This document shows, piece after piece, positions 13,021-23,068 of a stretch of DNA of 64,000 nt. Position 1 is the first letter of the stretch; every line of letters begins with the position of its first letter. The stretch covers positions 24,247,732 through 24,311,731 of the forward strand of contig NW_026262668.1 of assembly GCF_021869535.1 (NCBI RefSeq), read 5' to 3'. This stretch comes from Mytilus californianus (lineage: Eukaryota; Mollusca; Bivalvia; Mytilida; Mytilidae). The notes below the pieces were generated by a model that saw only the letters and a list, made by a program, of their open reading frames with translations, was not told where the DNA came from and did not search any database. The position numbers and the translations under genes were made by a program.

Positions 13021-13062
13021 AAATATTTTGGTGTCGAGCATCACCGAAGAGACATTCATTGC
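13021..13062 (+). ncRNA. Hammerhead ribozyme fragment (5' half only)
   Basis: TTTTGGTGTCGAGCATCA at 13026-13043 is the same lead-in as the reverse complement of 48520-48580. Position 13044 onward reads CCGAAGA where the core box CUGAUGA should be, then GACA for the 5' side of stem II. The 3' side of stem II, the GAAA box and the cleavage strand are missing. It is a decayed, truncated repeat of the ribozyme family and cannot fold as a complete hammerhead. Confidence 0.4.
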
Positions 13063-13834
13063 TATTCCTACTGCTTATATATTTTTTTCAAGGAACTGTA
13101 AGACATTATTCAAGAAATGAAATACATACAAAATATCAAAGGAGAAGGCTTAGCCTTTCAACATCCTTGAATGCCAGCCTTCATGAAATGATTTAGTCCT
13201 TGCAAACTCCCACATATAAATACAGCGTTCCAAAAAGGGTTGGTGCACAAATGGTCACAAATAATTCTAAGTTATAACACGTATTGTGTATATGTATTAA
13301 TATAAAGAGAAAACGATGAACTTGATAGATACAAAACCAACAGTAGGTTTTAAATACTGAATTAGTGTCACCGTGTGTGCACTTTGCGATGACAGCTTTA
13401 ATTTGATAGATGTAGGACTTCTCATGGTAAAATCTCTAACAAATCCGTTGTGTTCGATATTAAAGACGTTTGATAATAATAAAAAGAAGATGTGACGTAA
13501 ATCTCACATTTTCTTTTATTCATAGATATAACGAGAATAAAATTTGTTAACTTGATAATCAACAATATTGGAATAACCTTAAAGGTCTAAAGGTCCTAAT
13601 TTGAATTCAAAGCTAAAGCAAAAATGTTATCTTCATTCGCACATAATGAAAACCAACTTACTATAGTACTTTAGCGAATATTCTTTCGTCTTAAGTTTTG
13701 GAAGCCGACTTCAGGACCCTTTTTAGTAACGATTTTCGTCCATGTGACCTTGGTTCTATTGAGGTCACGTTTTGGTCATTAAACTCCTCTGGTGTTCATG
13801 TATTTATACATCATTGGTTCATAGTTCGGTTTGA

Positions 13835-13876
13835 GCGTTCCTGATGATGGTAAACCTAGAAATCCGCTCCGGACGC
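13835..13876 (+). ncRNA. Type I-like hammerhead ribozyme motif, cleavage site mutated
   Basis: The parts of a hammerhead occur in the right order. Stem I 5' side is GCGTTC (13835-13840), the invariant box CTGATGA is intact (13841-13847), a weak stem II is TGG/CCTA-like, and the invariant GAAA is intact (13859-13862). A tiny stem III with a CCGC loop precedes the stem I 3' side GGACGC (13871-13876). GCGTTC and GGACGC pair over all six positions (one G-U). The triplet before GGACGC is TCC, whereas hammerheads cleave after N-U-H with U paired to the last A of GAAA. Here U16.1 is C, so cleavage is probably lost. Confidence 0.55.
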
Positions 13877-14029
13877 AGCAGATCTAAAAATGTTATTTTT
13901 ATTTTTGGTGTATTCATATACCAGTATATCTTGACATATTGCGACGAATTGCATTCACGTTATTTTTCAACATGGACAACTTGCGTAATTAAATCGAAAT
14001 TTAAATGATTTAATTTGTAAGTCTAAAAC

Positions 14030-14222
14030 AAATCACAATGCCATGGCAAAAAAAAGAAAAAGACCAAAAGACAAACAACAAAACACAACATAGAATACTC
14101 AAAAATCAAGCAAACTGAACCCCACCTAAAACCGGGGGTTATCGCAGGTTCTCCGGAAGGGTGAGCAGATCCTGCTTCATATGTGGCACCCATTGTGTTG
14201 CTCATGCAGGTACAACATGTCC
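14030..14222 (-). mobile_element. 3' piece of RT element family C
   Basis: The reverse complement contains TGGGTGCCACATATGAAGC, AGGATCTGCTCACCC, TTCCGGAGAACC, GGTGGGGTTCAG and CTATGTTGTGTTTTGTTG. These are the same ordered blocks as at 39110-39330 (+). It has no coding capacity. Confidence 0.7.
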
Positions 14223-14224
14223 CA

Positions 14225-15300
14225 AAACACTTCCAAATGTTTCTGTTTCAAACGCAACAATCATGTTATCAATAGGGAAAACATCTATTTGATGTCAGTT
14301 CAGAATTTTGGGAAGAAACAGTTTGTTTTTAACAAAAGTATGATTAATTTCTTGATAAACAAATTATTTATAGGTATCTATGTATAGTTCCTAGTTTTTT
14401 TAAACAAAATTTCTCCGCTGCTTTCAATCGGTCTTTTGAAGTTGGATTGAGGAATACATGCGTTTAGGGTGCATGAATCACATTGTTTAAATAGTATTGC
14501 ATGATACAATAGAGATATGATACTTCAATTTGTTTGTATAATGTAACATTTCTTTGATTTTTTTAGAATTTACAATGCTTAATGTTGAAGATAAAAACCA
14601 TTCAAAGAAAATAAAAAATAGAATGAATGCAAATGTTACAATATCATGACTAGAATACAAATTAGATAAGTAGTCAGGAACTACTAGTCCAAGCAATAAG
14701 TACATGCGTACCTGCTTATTAGAAAAATCATGTATGTATTAAATTATCTACAGGCAATAAATGTCATCCATGTTCAGTCAAATTCTTAATGTTAAGCCAT
14801 CTGTCCATGTCACGTGATAATGTATTAACCAATAGGATTATTTATAATACATGTAAGGTATAATAATACATGTTATTCATGTTTCAAATTCTCAATGTTA
14901 AACAATTTTTCCACCAAATACGGGAAGGTTTGGAAAATCTCCTCTTTTAAGGATTTTATTAAAATAAAAAAACAATTGGGGCGTTTTCTATTTGAAAGTC
15001 CGAAAAGTAAAAATACAAAGCATATCCTATCCTTAAAGACAAAAACAGAAGAGACACAATCAATCAGAAAGAAATGTTTATACAATGCAATACACAACAC
15101 TGAGGACTGACGTTTAAACAGTACAGTAAACTACAATTAAAAAGGCAGTTAAACTAGAAATTAAGGACGGTGACAAAATACTATTCCACGTGTGGTACCC
15201 GTTGTACTGCTCGAAAGTCAACGCCAATCATTTGTAACATCTAGTAAGAAGTCAAATCCAGAGTGAAAATGGCATATTACAGTGGTTTATCAAAAGGTAA
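14225..15300. other. AT-rich sequence without recognisable features
   Basis: Several 60-75-codon frames on both strands overlap (14487-14705, 14873-15110). They show no motif and I leave them out. Confidence 0.4.
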
Positions 15301-15303
15301 TGA

Positions 15304-15570
15304 AAGAATGATTGATTGTTTTTTTTTTATTTCACGCCAATTTCAGTACTATTGGCTTTTCCGTGGAGCCAGTTTTTATTGGTGGCGGAAACCGGAGTGA
15401 CCGGAGAGAACCACCGCCCTTCGGTAGGAAAACTGGCAATCCTAGTCAATAAAGATTGGAGTCGAACGCAAATGTCACGTGCGGGGTTCGAATTCACAAC
15501 CTCAGGATTAACAGGTAGATGATACAGTGATACAGTAGATGAACTACTTAGACAACTCGGCTACTTGAGG
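15304..15570 (-). mobile_element. tRNA-derived SINE, copy 1
   Basis: Read on the minus strand it opens with CAAGTAGCCGAGTTGTCTAA, which resembles a tRNA A box (TAGCCGAGTTG). It continues to TTGTGAATTCGAACCCCG, a B box (GAATTCGAACC). Then comes a conserved body with GCCAGTTTTCCTACCGAAGG and TCACTCCGGTTTCCGCC, then ACCAATAAAAACTGG, and a tail of CAATCAATCATTC. The same order occurs on the plus strand at 47817-48032. Pol III boxes plus a tetranucleotide tail define a SINE. It has 5'-TGG-to-TAG-like decay and is probably old. Confidence 0.75.
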
Positions 15571-17040
15571 TGTCTGCGCATTTATATATACATCCCGCAC
15601 AGCATAATGGGTCTAAATGACCATATTTCTTATTCTTAACCCCAGTATACCTTTGCGATTTCTTAGGGTTAGACAAGAGACATATACCAATCAACTATGG
15701 TATGAAACCGTATCAATGGCTGCAACTTTCCGGGTTTTATCATGGATGCCACTAATGAAGCAGGAACTTGATCAGTCTTAAGTTTACTGTGTAATGATTT
15801 GTGGTCTGCTTTTTATCTGTTCATCATTTTTCTTTTTTGCTGTAAACGATCTCTCTCTTTATTCTTCAACTATTTTTTTGTTGTCCCCCCCCCCCCCCCT
15901 TTTGTATCTTTTAAATATATTTGTTATATATTTTGGATAACAAATTTAAAAACATTGGTCCGCAGATGGGATTGTTCGTGTAGAGAGAGAATTCATGATA
16001 TGCAAATTAAAAGCTGGATAAATATTTATATTTGATTGTATAAATATATATGCAGTGTATAACTACATTTGGGATGTATAGATAATTATCGGCGCGGGGG
16101 GCGGGGGGAGGGGGTTTGGTATCGGAAATAATTTTGGATAAAGAAAGTTAATGTCCTTCATGTAGATGGCATTAACAGAAACGCGTGATGTATTCATCAG
16201 AGATATTATTGTAATTGTAAATTTTTTGCATGTATAATTACATTTTTCAAACCTTCAGCTTTGAATTTTGTTTGTTTCTTTGTAGTCAAGATAAAGGATC
16301 AAAATTCAAAAATTAACTCATATCTAGTACTTTAACATACACCGGGAGTTACAATACCAATAGGGCTTAGTGAAATCAAAGCTGAATGAGGACAAGTAAA
16401 AAAAACCTAGTCTTGTACAAGAAACAAATAAAAAAAAATGTTTGTTTTCTTTTGTAACATACAAAGCGCAGTGACAAAGAGCGCCCTGCTTGATGATAAA
16501 CTCGGAGACTAACAAGGTACTAGCTATGGAATTGATTCAGTGTTCGTAAATCATAGATTAAAACACCATACTGGATTTGTTTTCACTGTTTTCGGAGCGT
16601 TTGCTTTCTGGAGAAACCTCACGAAGAACGCTCATTCTCAAGCTTTTGAAAAGCAAGGATGCATAAAAATGAAATAAAAAAACACTATATAACCCAGGTC
16701 TGAAAAAAGTGTCAATATCGTCCATGAAAATTTAACGTTAGTATTGTAAAACGTTAAAAAGTCTTTTGGAAAAAATTACTTTTGGAGTGTCAAAAATTCG
16801 TTGGAAGTACTTAATAATTGAATGCTCATATTGATGATTTCGAATCTGTTCAAAGTTTTGATTTTTCTTCCCTATATACCACTTTGCTTCATAATCTTAT
16901 TAAGAAAAAAAAATCACATACCTAATCAAATGAGCATTTAAAAAGTCAGAATGCGAATATATTTATTCAAACTCTTTCATGTGAATTTTTAGTAACAACA
17001 AACAAAAGAACTATGTCAATTGGACCTGCTTTATTACAAT
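15571..17040. other. Sequence without genes; poly-C and G-rich tracts
   Basis: There is a run of about 15 C at 15885-15899 and a G-rich block at 16093-16120 (GGCGCGGGGGGCGGGGGG then AGGGGG). No gene is recognised. The frames at 15799-16035 and 16324-16515 show no motif. Confidence 0.4.
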
Positions 17041-17890
17041 AACTGCACTTGAATTTTTACTAGATAACATTTTTGTTCGCCATGGAGATTCCGAATATCA
17101 TCAATTTATCGGAATTCCAATGAGGACTAACTATGCACCACTTATTGTAGACCTGTTTCTGTTTTGTTAAGAGTTACAATTTATGACTAAAATCAGCAAA
17201 GACCCATCGAAACAACATCTGATACAAAAATGTAATAACACTTTTAGATATTTGGATGATACATTGTCTCTCAATTATAATGACGACTTCAGTATGTACA
17301 CTAAAGAGATTTATCCTGCTGAACTGACTTTAAATAAAGCTAATACTAACAATGAACACTGCCCTTTCCTGGATCTTGATATCTATATCTTTAACGGGAA
17401 GCTTAATACCAAAATTTACGATTGAAGAGATGATTTTTCATTTCCTATAATTATTGTTAATTATCCATTTTTAGATGGTAACGTTCCCTTGTCACCAAAT
17501 TATGGTGTTTATATATCACAACTTGTTCAATTCGCTCGTGTATGTAACACCGTATTTGATTTAAACGAAAGAAGTCTCTGTATTACTGAAAAGTTATTAC
17601 ACCAGGGTTTTCGATATCACAAACTTGTCAAAACATTAACTTAATTTTATCATCGGTACAAAGACATCATTCGTAAATACATATCAACGTGCAGACATCT
17701 GATACGTTCAGGTATTTCACATCCCATCTTTTATGGTAATATTCTATACAAAGATCAACATTGTCGTCATTCACCTCAAAAGCTAACCAAGCCTTTGAAC
17801 AGACTTATTCAGAGGGGATATAGTTACGATACTGTTGTCAGGTCATTAAAGATGGCATTTTTGGAATTAATATTGATTCACTCATAGGTC
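17041..17890 (+). pseudogene. Reverse transcriptase remnant (family A1), several stops
   Basis: Conceptual translation gives, in order, an ALEFLLDNIFV block, GIPMRTN (IPMGTN with Gly to Arg), APLIVDLFLFC, a stop where Tyr is expected, and FRYLDDTLSL, whose catalytic Asp pair is intact. Then follow a CPFLDLDI block, TKIYD followed by a stop instead of KRDDF, YGVYISQL, and a RYHKL block. At least three in-frame stops plus small indels (an extra codon in the DDFSFPI region) show it is dead. In this family these motifs form the palm and thumb of the RT. The fingers and N-terminal part are absent because of 5' truncation. I infer a Penelope-like RT from the overall motif set; the exact clade is uncertain. 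Confidence 0.8.
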
Positions 17891-18508
17891 TTTGCATCAG
17901 AAATACACATGTATTCTAGAACCAGTTGTTGTCATGATACGGGTTATGTTCTTCTCGTATATTTTATGATGGTATGATACTAAACCCCTAACGGGAGGGA
18001 TTGTACTTGATTTTCATGAAGACATAATCTTTTAATCAGTTTAATTGGGGTCTGGAGCTGGCATGTCAGTAACTGCTAGTAGTCCTTTGTTAATTTATGC
18101 TGATCATTGTCATTTTGCTTAATTTCTGCTGGACCTCTTTGAAACCGAGTTTTGCTGAGTGTTTGTTTATTCTACGTTGGCTAGATTATAGGGGGAGGGT
18201 TTAGATCTCACAAAACATGTTTAACCCCGTCGCATTTTTTGTGCCTGTCCGAAGTCAGGAACCTCTGGCCTTAGTCTTGTATGTTTTTTTTTAATTTTAG
18301 TTCATTTATATGTTTCGGAGTTTAGTATGACGTCCATTTTCTCTGAACCAATATACATTTTTGTTTAGGGGTCAGCTAAAGCCCGCCTCCAGGTGCGGGA
18401 TTTTCTCGCTGTGTTGAAGACCCATTGGTGGCCTTGAGCTGTGTTCTGCTCTTTGGTCGAGTTGTTGTCTCTTTGACACACTCTCTGTTTCCATTCTCAA
18501 TTTTATTT
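17041..18508 (+). mobile_element. RT retroelement, family A1, 5'-truncated copy with 3' UTR
   Basis: The copy begins inside the RT domain and runs through about 600 bp of 3' UTR to CCATTCTCAATTTTATT. The UTR blocks AACCCCTAACGGGAGGGATTG, GGTCTGGAGCTGGCATG, GCCCGCCTCCAGGTGCGGG and GTTGTTGTCTCTTTGACACA recur at 23069-23643 (+). The last 115 bp or so recur at 58237-58352. The 5' truncation at about 17041 and the constant 3' end suggest target-primed insertion. Confidence 0.8.
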
Positions 18509-19153
18509 CTGGGAATTTATTAAAATATGTATGATCAACCATGGTCACTGCCAAGCCATCGACCATGACAACTAACTTCGATTAGTTAAATTTATAACAT
18601 ATACATTTTGAAGATTTCCATATCGTTACTTAGCGACTTATGCACTTAACATGTTAAATAGCTGCACCCAATCCTTGTCATTGAGAATAACAGTCAACAT
18701 AAAGTTACGATTATTAAGTTCACATTGATTGAAAAACTATAAAAAGACAAAATGAGAGCGACAAAGCATAAGATATGATGCAGATATTTAACTTACATGT
18801 ACTGGGTTAATCTAGGAATGTTGTACATGTATATATTTTAAGTTTGTTACTTTCATTTCTCTTCGTTCTACGAGACTTTTGGCTACAAGTGTTTATACTG
18901 AAAAATACTATAGTTAAGCGCTTCGATCACAATTAAACCTGCATGTGCATTTACGTTTGTTATTTACACTTACTTCGTAATGAACGAAGACAGTTCTTAA
19001 AATAAATGGCATTGAAAACAAGACATGTGTCACAACTAATAACATAGAAACTAAGTGTTTGAGATACAATGGATAAGCGTCGATTCTTCAAAAAAGATAC
19101 CATGAGCCCGGAGGATTGACAGCAATACTAAGGCTTTATGCAATTGCATTCAT
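18509..19153. other. AT-rich sequence without recognisable features
   Basis: Nothing recognised between the end of the A1 element and the minisatellite. Confidence 0.4.
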
Positions 19154-19893
19154 GAACCAAGTATGTGTTTTCCTGAGTTTGTGAACCAAGTAGGTGTTAT
19201 CCTGAATTTGTGAACCAAGTATGTGTTATCCTGAATTTGTGAACCAAGTATGTGTTTTCTGAATTTGTGAACGAAGTATGTGTTATCCTGAATTTGTGAA
19301 CCAAGTATGTGTTATCTAGAATTTGTGAAACAAGTGTGTGTTATCCTGAATTTGTGAACCAAGTATGTGCTATCCTGAATTTGTGAAACAAGTGTGTGTT
19401 ATCCTGAATTTGGGAACCAAATATGTGTCTTCTGAATTTGTGAACCAAGTATGTGTTTTCTGAATTTGTGAACCAAGTATGTGTTTTCCTGAATTTGTGA
19501 ACCAAGTATGTGTTTTCTGAATTTGTGAACCAAGTATGTGTTTTCCTGAATTTGTGAACCAAGTATGTGTTATCCTGAATTTGTGAACCAAGTATGTGTT
19601 TTCTGAATTTGTGAACCAGTATGTGTTATCCTGAATTTAAGAACCAAGTATGTGTTATCCTGAATTTGTGAACCAGGTATGTGCTATCCTGAATTTGTGA
19701 AACAAGTGTGTGTTATCCTGAATTTGTGAACCAAATATGTGTCTTCTGAATTTGTGAACCAAGTATGTGATTTCTGAATTTGTGAACCAAGTGTGTGTTA
19801 TCCTGAATTTGTGACCAAGTATGTGTTTTCTGAATTTGTGAACCAAGTGTATGTTTTCCTGAATTTGTGAAACAAGTATGTGTTTTCCTGAAT
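19154..19893 (+). repeat. Minisatellite, 28-29-bp unit, about 26 copies
   Basis: The unit is GTGAACCAAGTATGTG followed by TTATCCTGAATTT (29 bp), with a one-base-shorter variant in which TTATCC is TTTTC. The two unit lengths alternate locally in a higher-order pattern around 19430-19560 and 19570-19620. Minus-strand frames of 70-90 codons (repeating THTWFTNS and VHKFRK) arise from the unit being close to a multiple of three and are not genes. Confidence 0.95.
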
Positions 19894-19932
19894 AGTGAAT
19901 AGGATAAAAACCAAATGCTGTACTCAAGTAGT

Positions 19933-19976
19933 ACGCCCGACGCGCGTTTGGTCTACATAAGACTTATCAGTGGCGC
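19933..19976 (-). ncRNA. Hammerhead ribozyme motif, type I, two core mutations
   Basis: On the minus strand: stem I 5' side GCGCCA (19976-19971), box CTGATAA (CUGAUGA with one G to A), and stem II GTC/GAC closed by TTATGTA. Then CAAA stands where GAAA is required, followed by CGCGCGTC, with a two-base-pair stem III, a GCGC loop and a GTC cleavage triplet. Stem I 3' side is GGGCGT. Stem I pairs at five of six positions. The CGCGCGTC strand is a hallmark of animal type I hammerheads such as those of schistosomes. The two core changes (G8-type and G12-type positions) should abolish activity. Confidence 0.7.
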
Positions 19977-21277
19977 TCCCATCAAAATGTTCCTTTAATA
20001 AATGATAAATAAATATTCAACAAGTATTGAAACTTTATATTTTTATTTTAATGTTTTTCCATAGTGCTCTGTTTTTACATTATTTTGACTTATATGCATG
20101 CTTGGACAGAATATACTAAATTACACTCCTAAACGAACTAGACCATGACTAAAGATTTGTACTAAAAAAAAGATGTGTACTAAAAAAGATGTGTGCGAAG
20201 TGTTGACGGAGTTGGTACACTTAACGAATACCGAACAGCTGTGTACAGATGAATGCAGAAACTATAAATAAATATAAGAAGATGTGGTATGAGTGCCAAT
20301 GAGACAACTCTCCATCCAAGTCACAATTTATAAAAGTAAACCGTTATAGGTCAAAGTACGGTCTCCAATACGGAGCCTTGGCTCACACCGCACAGCAAGC
20401 TATAAAGGGCCCCAAAAAATTACTAGTGTAAAACCATTCAAACGGGAAAACCAACGGTCTAATCTATATAAAAAACGAGAAACACTTATGAACCACATCA
20501 ACAAACGACAACTACTGAACATCAAATTCCTGACTTAGGACAGGTGCAAAAAATTGCAGCGGGTTGAAACGTTTTAATGGTACCAAACCTTTACCCTTAT
20601 CTGAAACAATAGTGTAACATCACAACATAGAAAGATACACTATAAAATATCAACTGAAATGGCTTAACTCAATCAAAAGACAGATTAACACCAGAGAACA
20701 TACACTGAACGAATAAATCCGCCATTTACAATAATATTATACACAGGTAAATGAAAATAATTTTGTTGTTAGGTATACAGTTTAAAAGGAGAAAGGAAAT
20801 ATTTTTACGAAATAAATAATTTTGATGTTCATAGTTCGAAGAAGTGAAAATTTATAGTAAAACCAAACACTTATCAAAGCTGGTATATAGACCAGATATA
20901 ACCCTGAATAAGTAAACATTAATTAACAAAAAAGCATTACAAATAGTATCAACAGGTCAAATTAATAAGAAAGTACGATTTGAGAGTACTCGCAATTACT
21001 GACAGCTAGTTAAAAGCCAAAAACAATCAAAAATTAAAAAAAAATCTGCATCAGAGACTAAAATCAACTAAAACACATCCCAGGGATTTAGTATTTTAAC
21101 GTCATGGACAGTCAAAAAAGACATGACTTGTGCAATGCCAAAAATAACTGTATCGACAGGCAGTAGGATAGTTAACCTCTTAATAGATAAAAATGAACGT
21201 GGGTGTGTCTTTATACCTCCCGTTTGAAGAGAATACAAATTTAGTTATGTTTTAATTTGCTGATGACAAAATCGATA

Positions 21278-23039
21278 TTAGTGCCAATGTAAACTAATAT
21301 TCAAAGATCTAATTACAACATTGGTAACATAACCTTTACTGATTAGTTTGTTTAAAGGTTCGATGAGTTTACACGGATCACATAGCGATTTCCGCGCTTT
21401 TAGTACAATATTACCGTAAAATGTAGGATGTGAAATACCGTTTTTAATAAGTTTTCTACAGGTACAGCCAAATTTACTAATCAAATCTTTGTATCTATGA
21501 AAGAATTTAGTAAAAGTTTTAAGTAATTTATGGTAACGAAATCCCTGACTTAATAATTTACCAGTAATGCATTGATTACGTTCGTTAAAATCTATGACAT
21601 CACAACACACACGGGCATAACGAACGAGTTGGGATATATAAACTCCGTATGATGAAGCCAAAGGAACATCGCCGTCTAAAAAAGGAAAATTAACAATAGG
21701 GAATGAAAAATCGTCTCTTTTGTCGTAAATTTTAGTATGGAGTTTCCTTTTAGAAATTGAAATGTCTAAATCTAGAAAAGGACAACTACTGCTGCTTATG
21801 TTAGATTTAGTTAAAGTAAGTTCTTTTGGGTAAATTTCGGTAGTATATTTAGAGAGCTCTGGATTATTTAACGAAAAAATAGCATCCATATAACGGTAGG
21901 TATTGTTGAATGTATCAACCAAATGTAATAATGAAGTGTCTTTACTGAGTTTAGTCATAAACTGAGATTCATATAGCAACACAGGAATAAATCTGCTATT
22001 AAAGGGGCGCAGTTAGTGCCCATAGGAATACTTACTACTTTTCGATACACTTTATCGCCGAAACGTACATATATGTTGTCCAGGAGAAAATTTAAAGCTT
22101 CAATCATATCTTCACATTTCCAGTAAGTGTATCTAGCATACTTTCCTTTTTCGTTACAGAAAAAGGCTTTAAACGAAGTACAGCAAATAAATTTGCAACG
22201 AGATTTCTCAAAAGACCATTCAATTAGATATGAAAACTTTTTCTTGATAAGATTGTGTGGAAGTGTAGTGTAGAGAGTATAGAAAAATAATGACTGTCAA
22301 CAGAATTAAAAGGACCATCAAAAGCACGTATTTTGTCCAAAACCTCTAAAGAATTTTTAACACTCCAAAACCTCTAAAGAATTTTTAACACTCCAAAAAT
22401 AATTAATACCATTATTTTCATAAGCTTTATTACAAAAGTTAATAACAAGTTCTTTAATAGAAGTAAGGTAGGTAGTTAGAAGCACTGATGATAAGTAGTA
22501 GAACACTTACTAGATGCGGAGATGAAACGGAATTTAAATGGTTTTTTTGTGCAATTTAGGTAACCAGTACATAGTAGGGACTTTCAAATGTTCGGAAGAG
22601 GCTTTTAGCTCGGTAGTGACAGTGATATGCTTGTTTTTAATTCGACTCTCTGTGGAGCGTACGGACCTGAATGTAGAAGAATTGATAATTTTGTTTTGGA
22701 GAACTTCCGTGTAGTATATGCGTCACACCAACACTACATTATTGGCTGCTTTGTCTGCCGGTACGAACACAAACCGCTTTGCGAGTACTTGGAGTTTATT
22801 TTTTATTCTAGAAATTGGAATAGCATGGACCCTATCATTAATTTCAGAATTGTTTTCAAAATGAGATATACGAATATTAACAGTATTCATAATTTTATTC
22901 AAATAACTGTCTAGAGATTTTTTATCAGATTGTTCACGTTTACACCAACTTTTACAGTAGGCAGACAGAGCGTCTTTAATGACCTGACAACACTGTTTCC
23001 AATCTATTATAGATGGAGGACGATATTTCGGTCCTTTCT
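21278..23039 (-). pseudogene. Reverse transcriptase remnant (family A2), catalytic Asp lost
   Basis: In order on the minus strand: KGPKYRPPSIIDWKQCC, a long linker, FVFVPADKAANN, a YWLPKLHKKPFKFRFI-like block, TLYTTLPHNLIKKKFSYL, LLDNIYVRFGDK, SIPMGTNCAPLIADLFL, FRYMDAIFSLNN, CPFLDLDI, KIYDKRDDFSFPIVNFPFL, YGVYISQLVRYARVCC, and a C-terminal LISKGY block. The 3' 234 codons (21278-21982) are a continuous frame; upstream there are frameshifts, among them a 28-bp tandem duplication at 22341-22396. The YxDD box reads YMDA, so the second catalytic aspartate is gone. Length from KGPKY to stop is close to what the homologous B copy shows. Role, when intact: copying element RNA into DNA at the insertion site. 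Confidence 0.85.
22341..22396 (+). repeat. 28-bp tandem duplication inside the A2 RT
   Basis: AACCTCTAAAGAATTTTTAA followed by CACTCCAA is present twice in direct succession. Twenty-eight is not a multiple of three, so this duplication shifts the RT frame. Confidence 0.95.
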
Positions 23040-23068
23040 AAACGTACATGAATGCATAAACTAACTAA

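Larger units (their letters stand above)
20268..23039 (-). mobile_element. RT retroelement, family A2, 5'-truncated, with ~1-kb 3' UTR
   Basis: On the minus strand the copy runs from a KGPKYRPP block (23038) through the RT to a stop near 21278, and then about 1 kb of 3' UTR. The UTR ends TCATACCACATCTTCTTATA. It is the only copy in the window that links RT coding sequence to this UTR, so it identifies the source lineage of the short GATGTGGTAT repeats. The UTR also aligns block by block with the A1 3' UTR (GTGTTGAAG..CC, GTTGTCTC, a GTCAGGA block, GGGGCC..CT..AGC..GC). No GIY-YIG endonuclease is recognisable in the part preserved. Confidence 0.8.

Noticed and set aside
15480-15570. A tRNA gene
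   Set aside because: A and B boxes are present, but there is no cloverleaf with a plausible anticodon arm, and the sequence continues into a SINE body and tail.
19341-19927. Repetitive protein frames on the minus strand
   Set aside because: They are translations of the 28/29-bp minisatellite.
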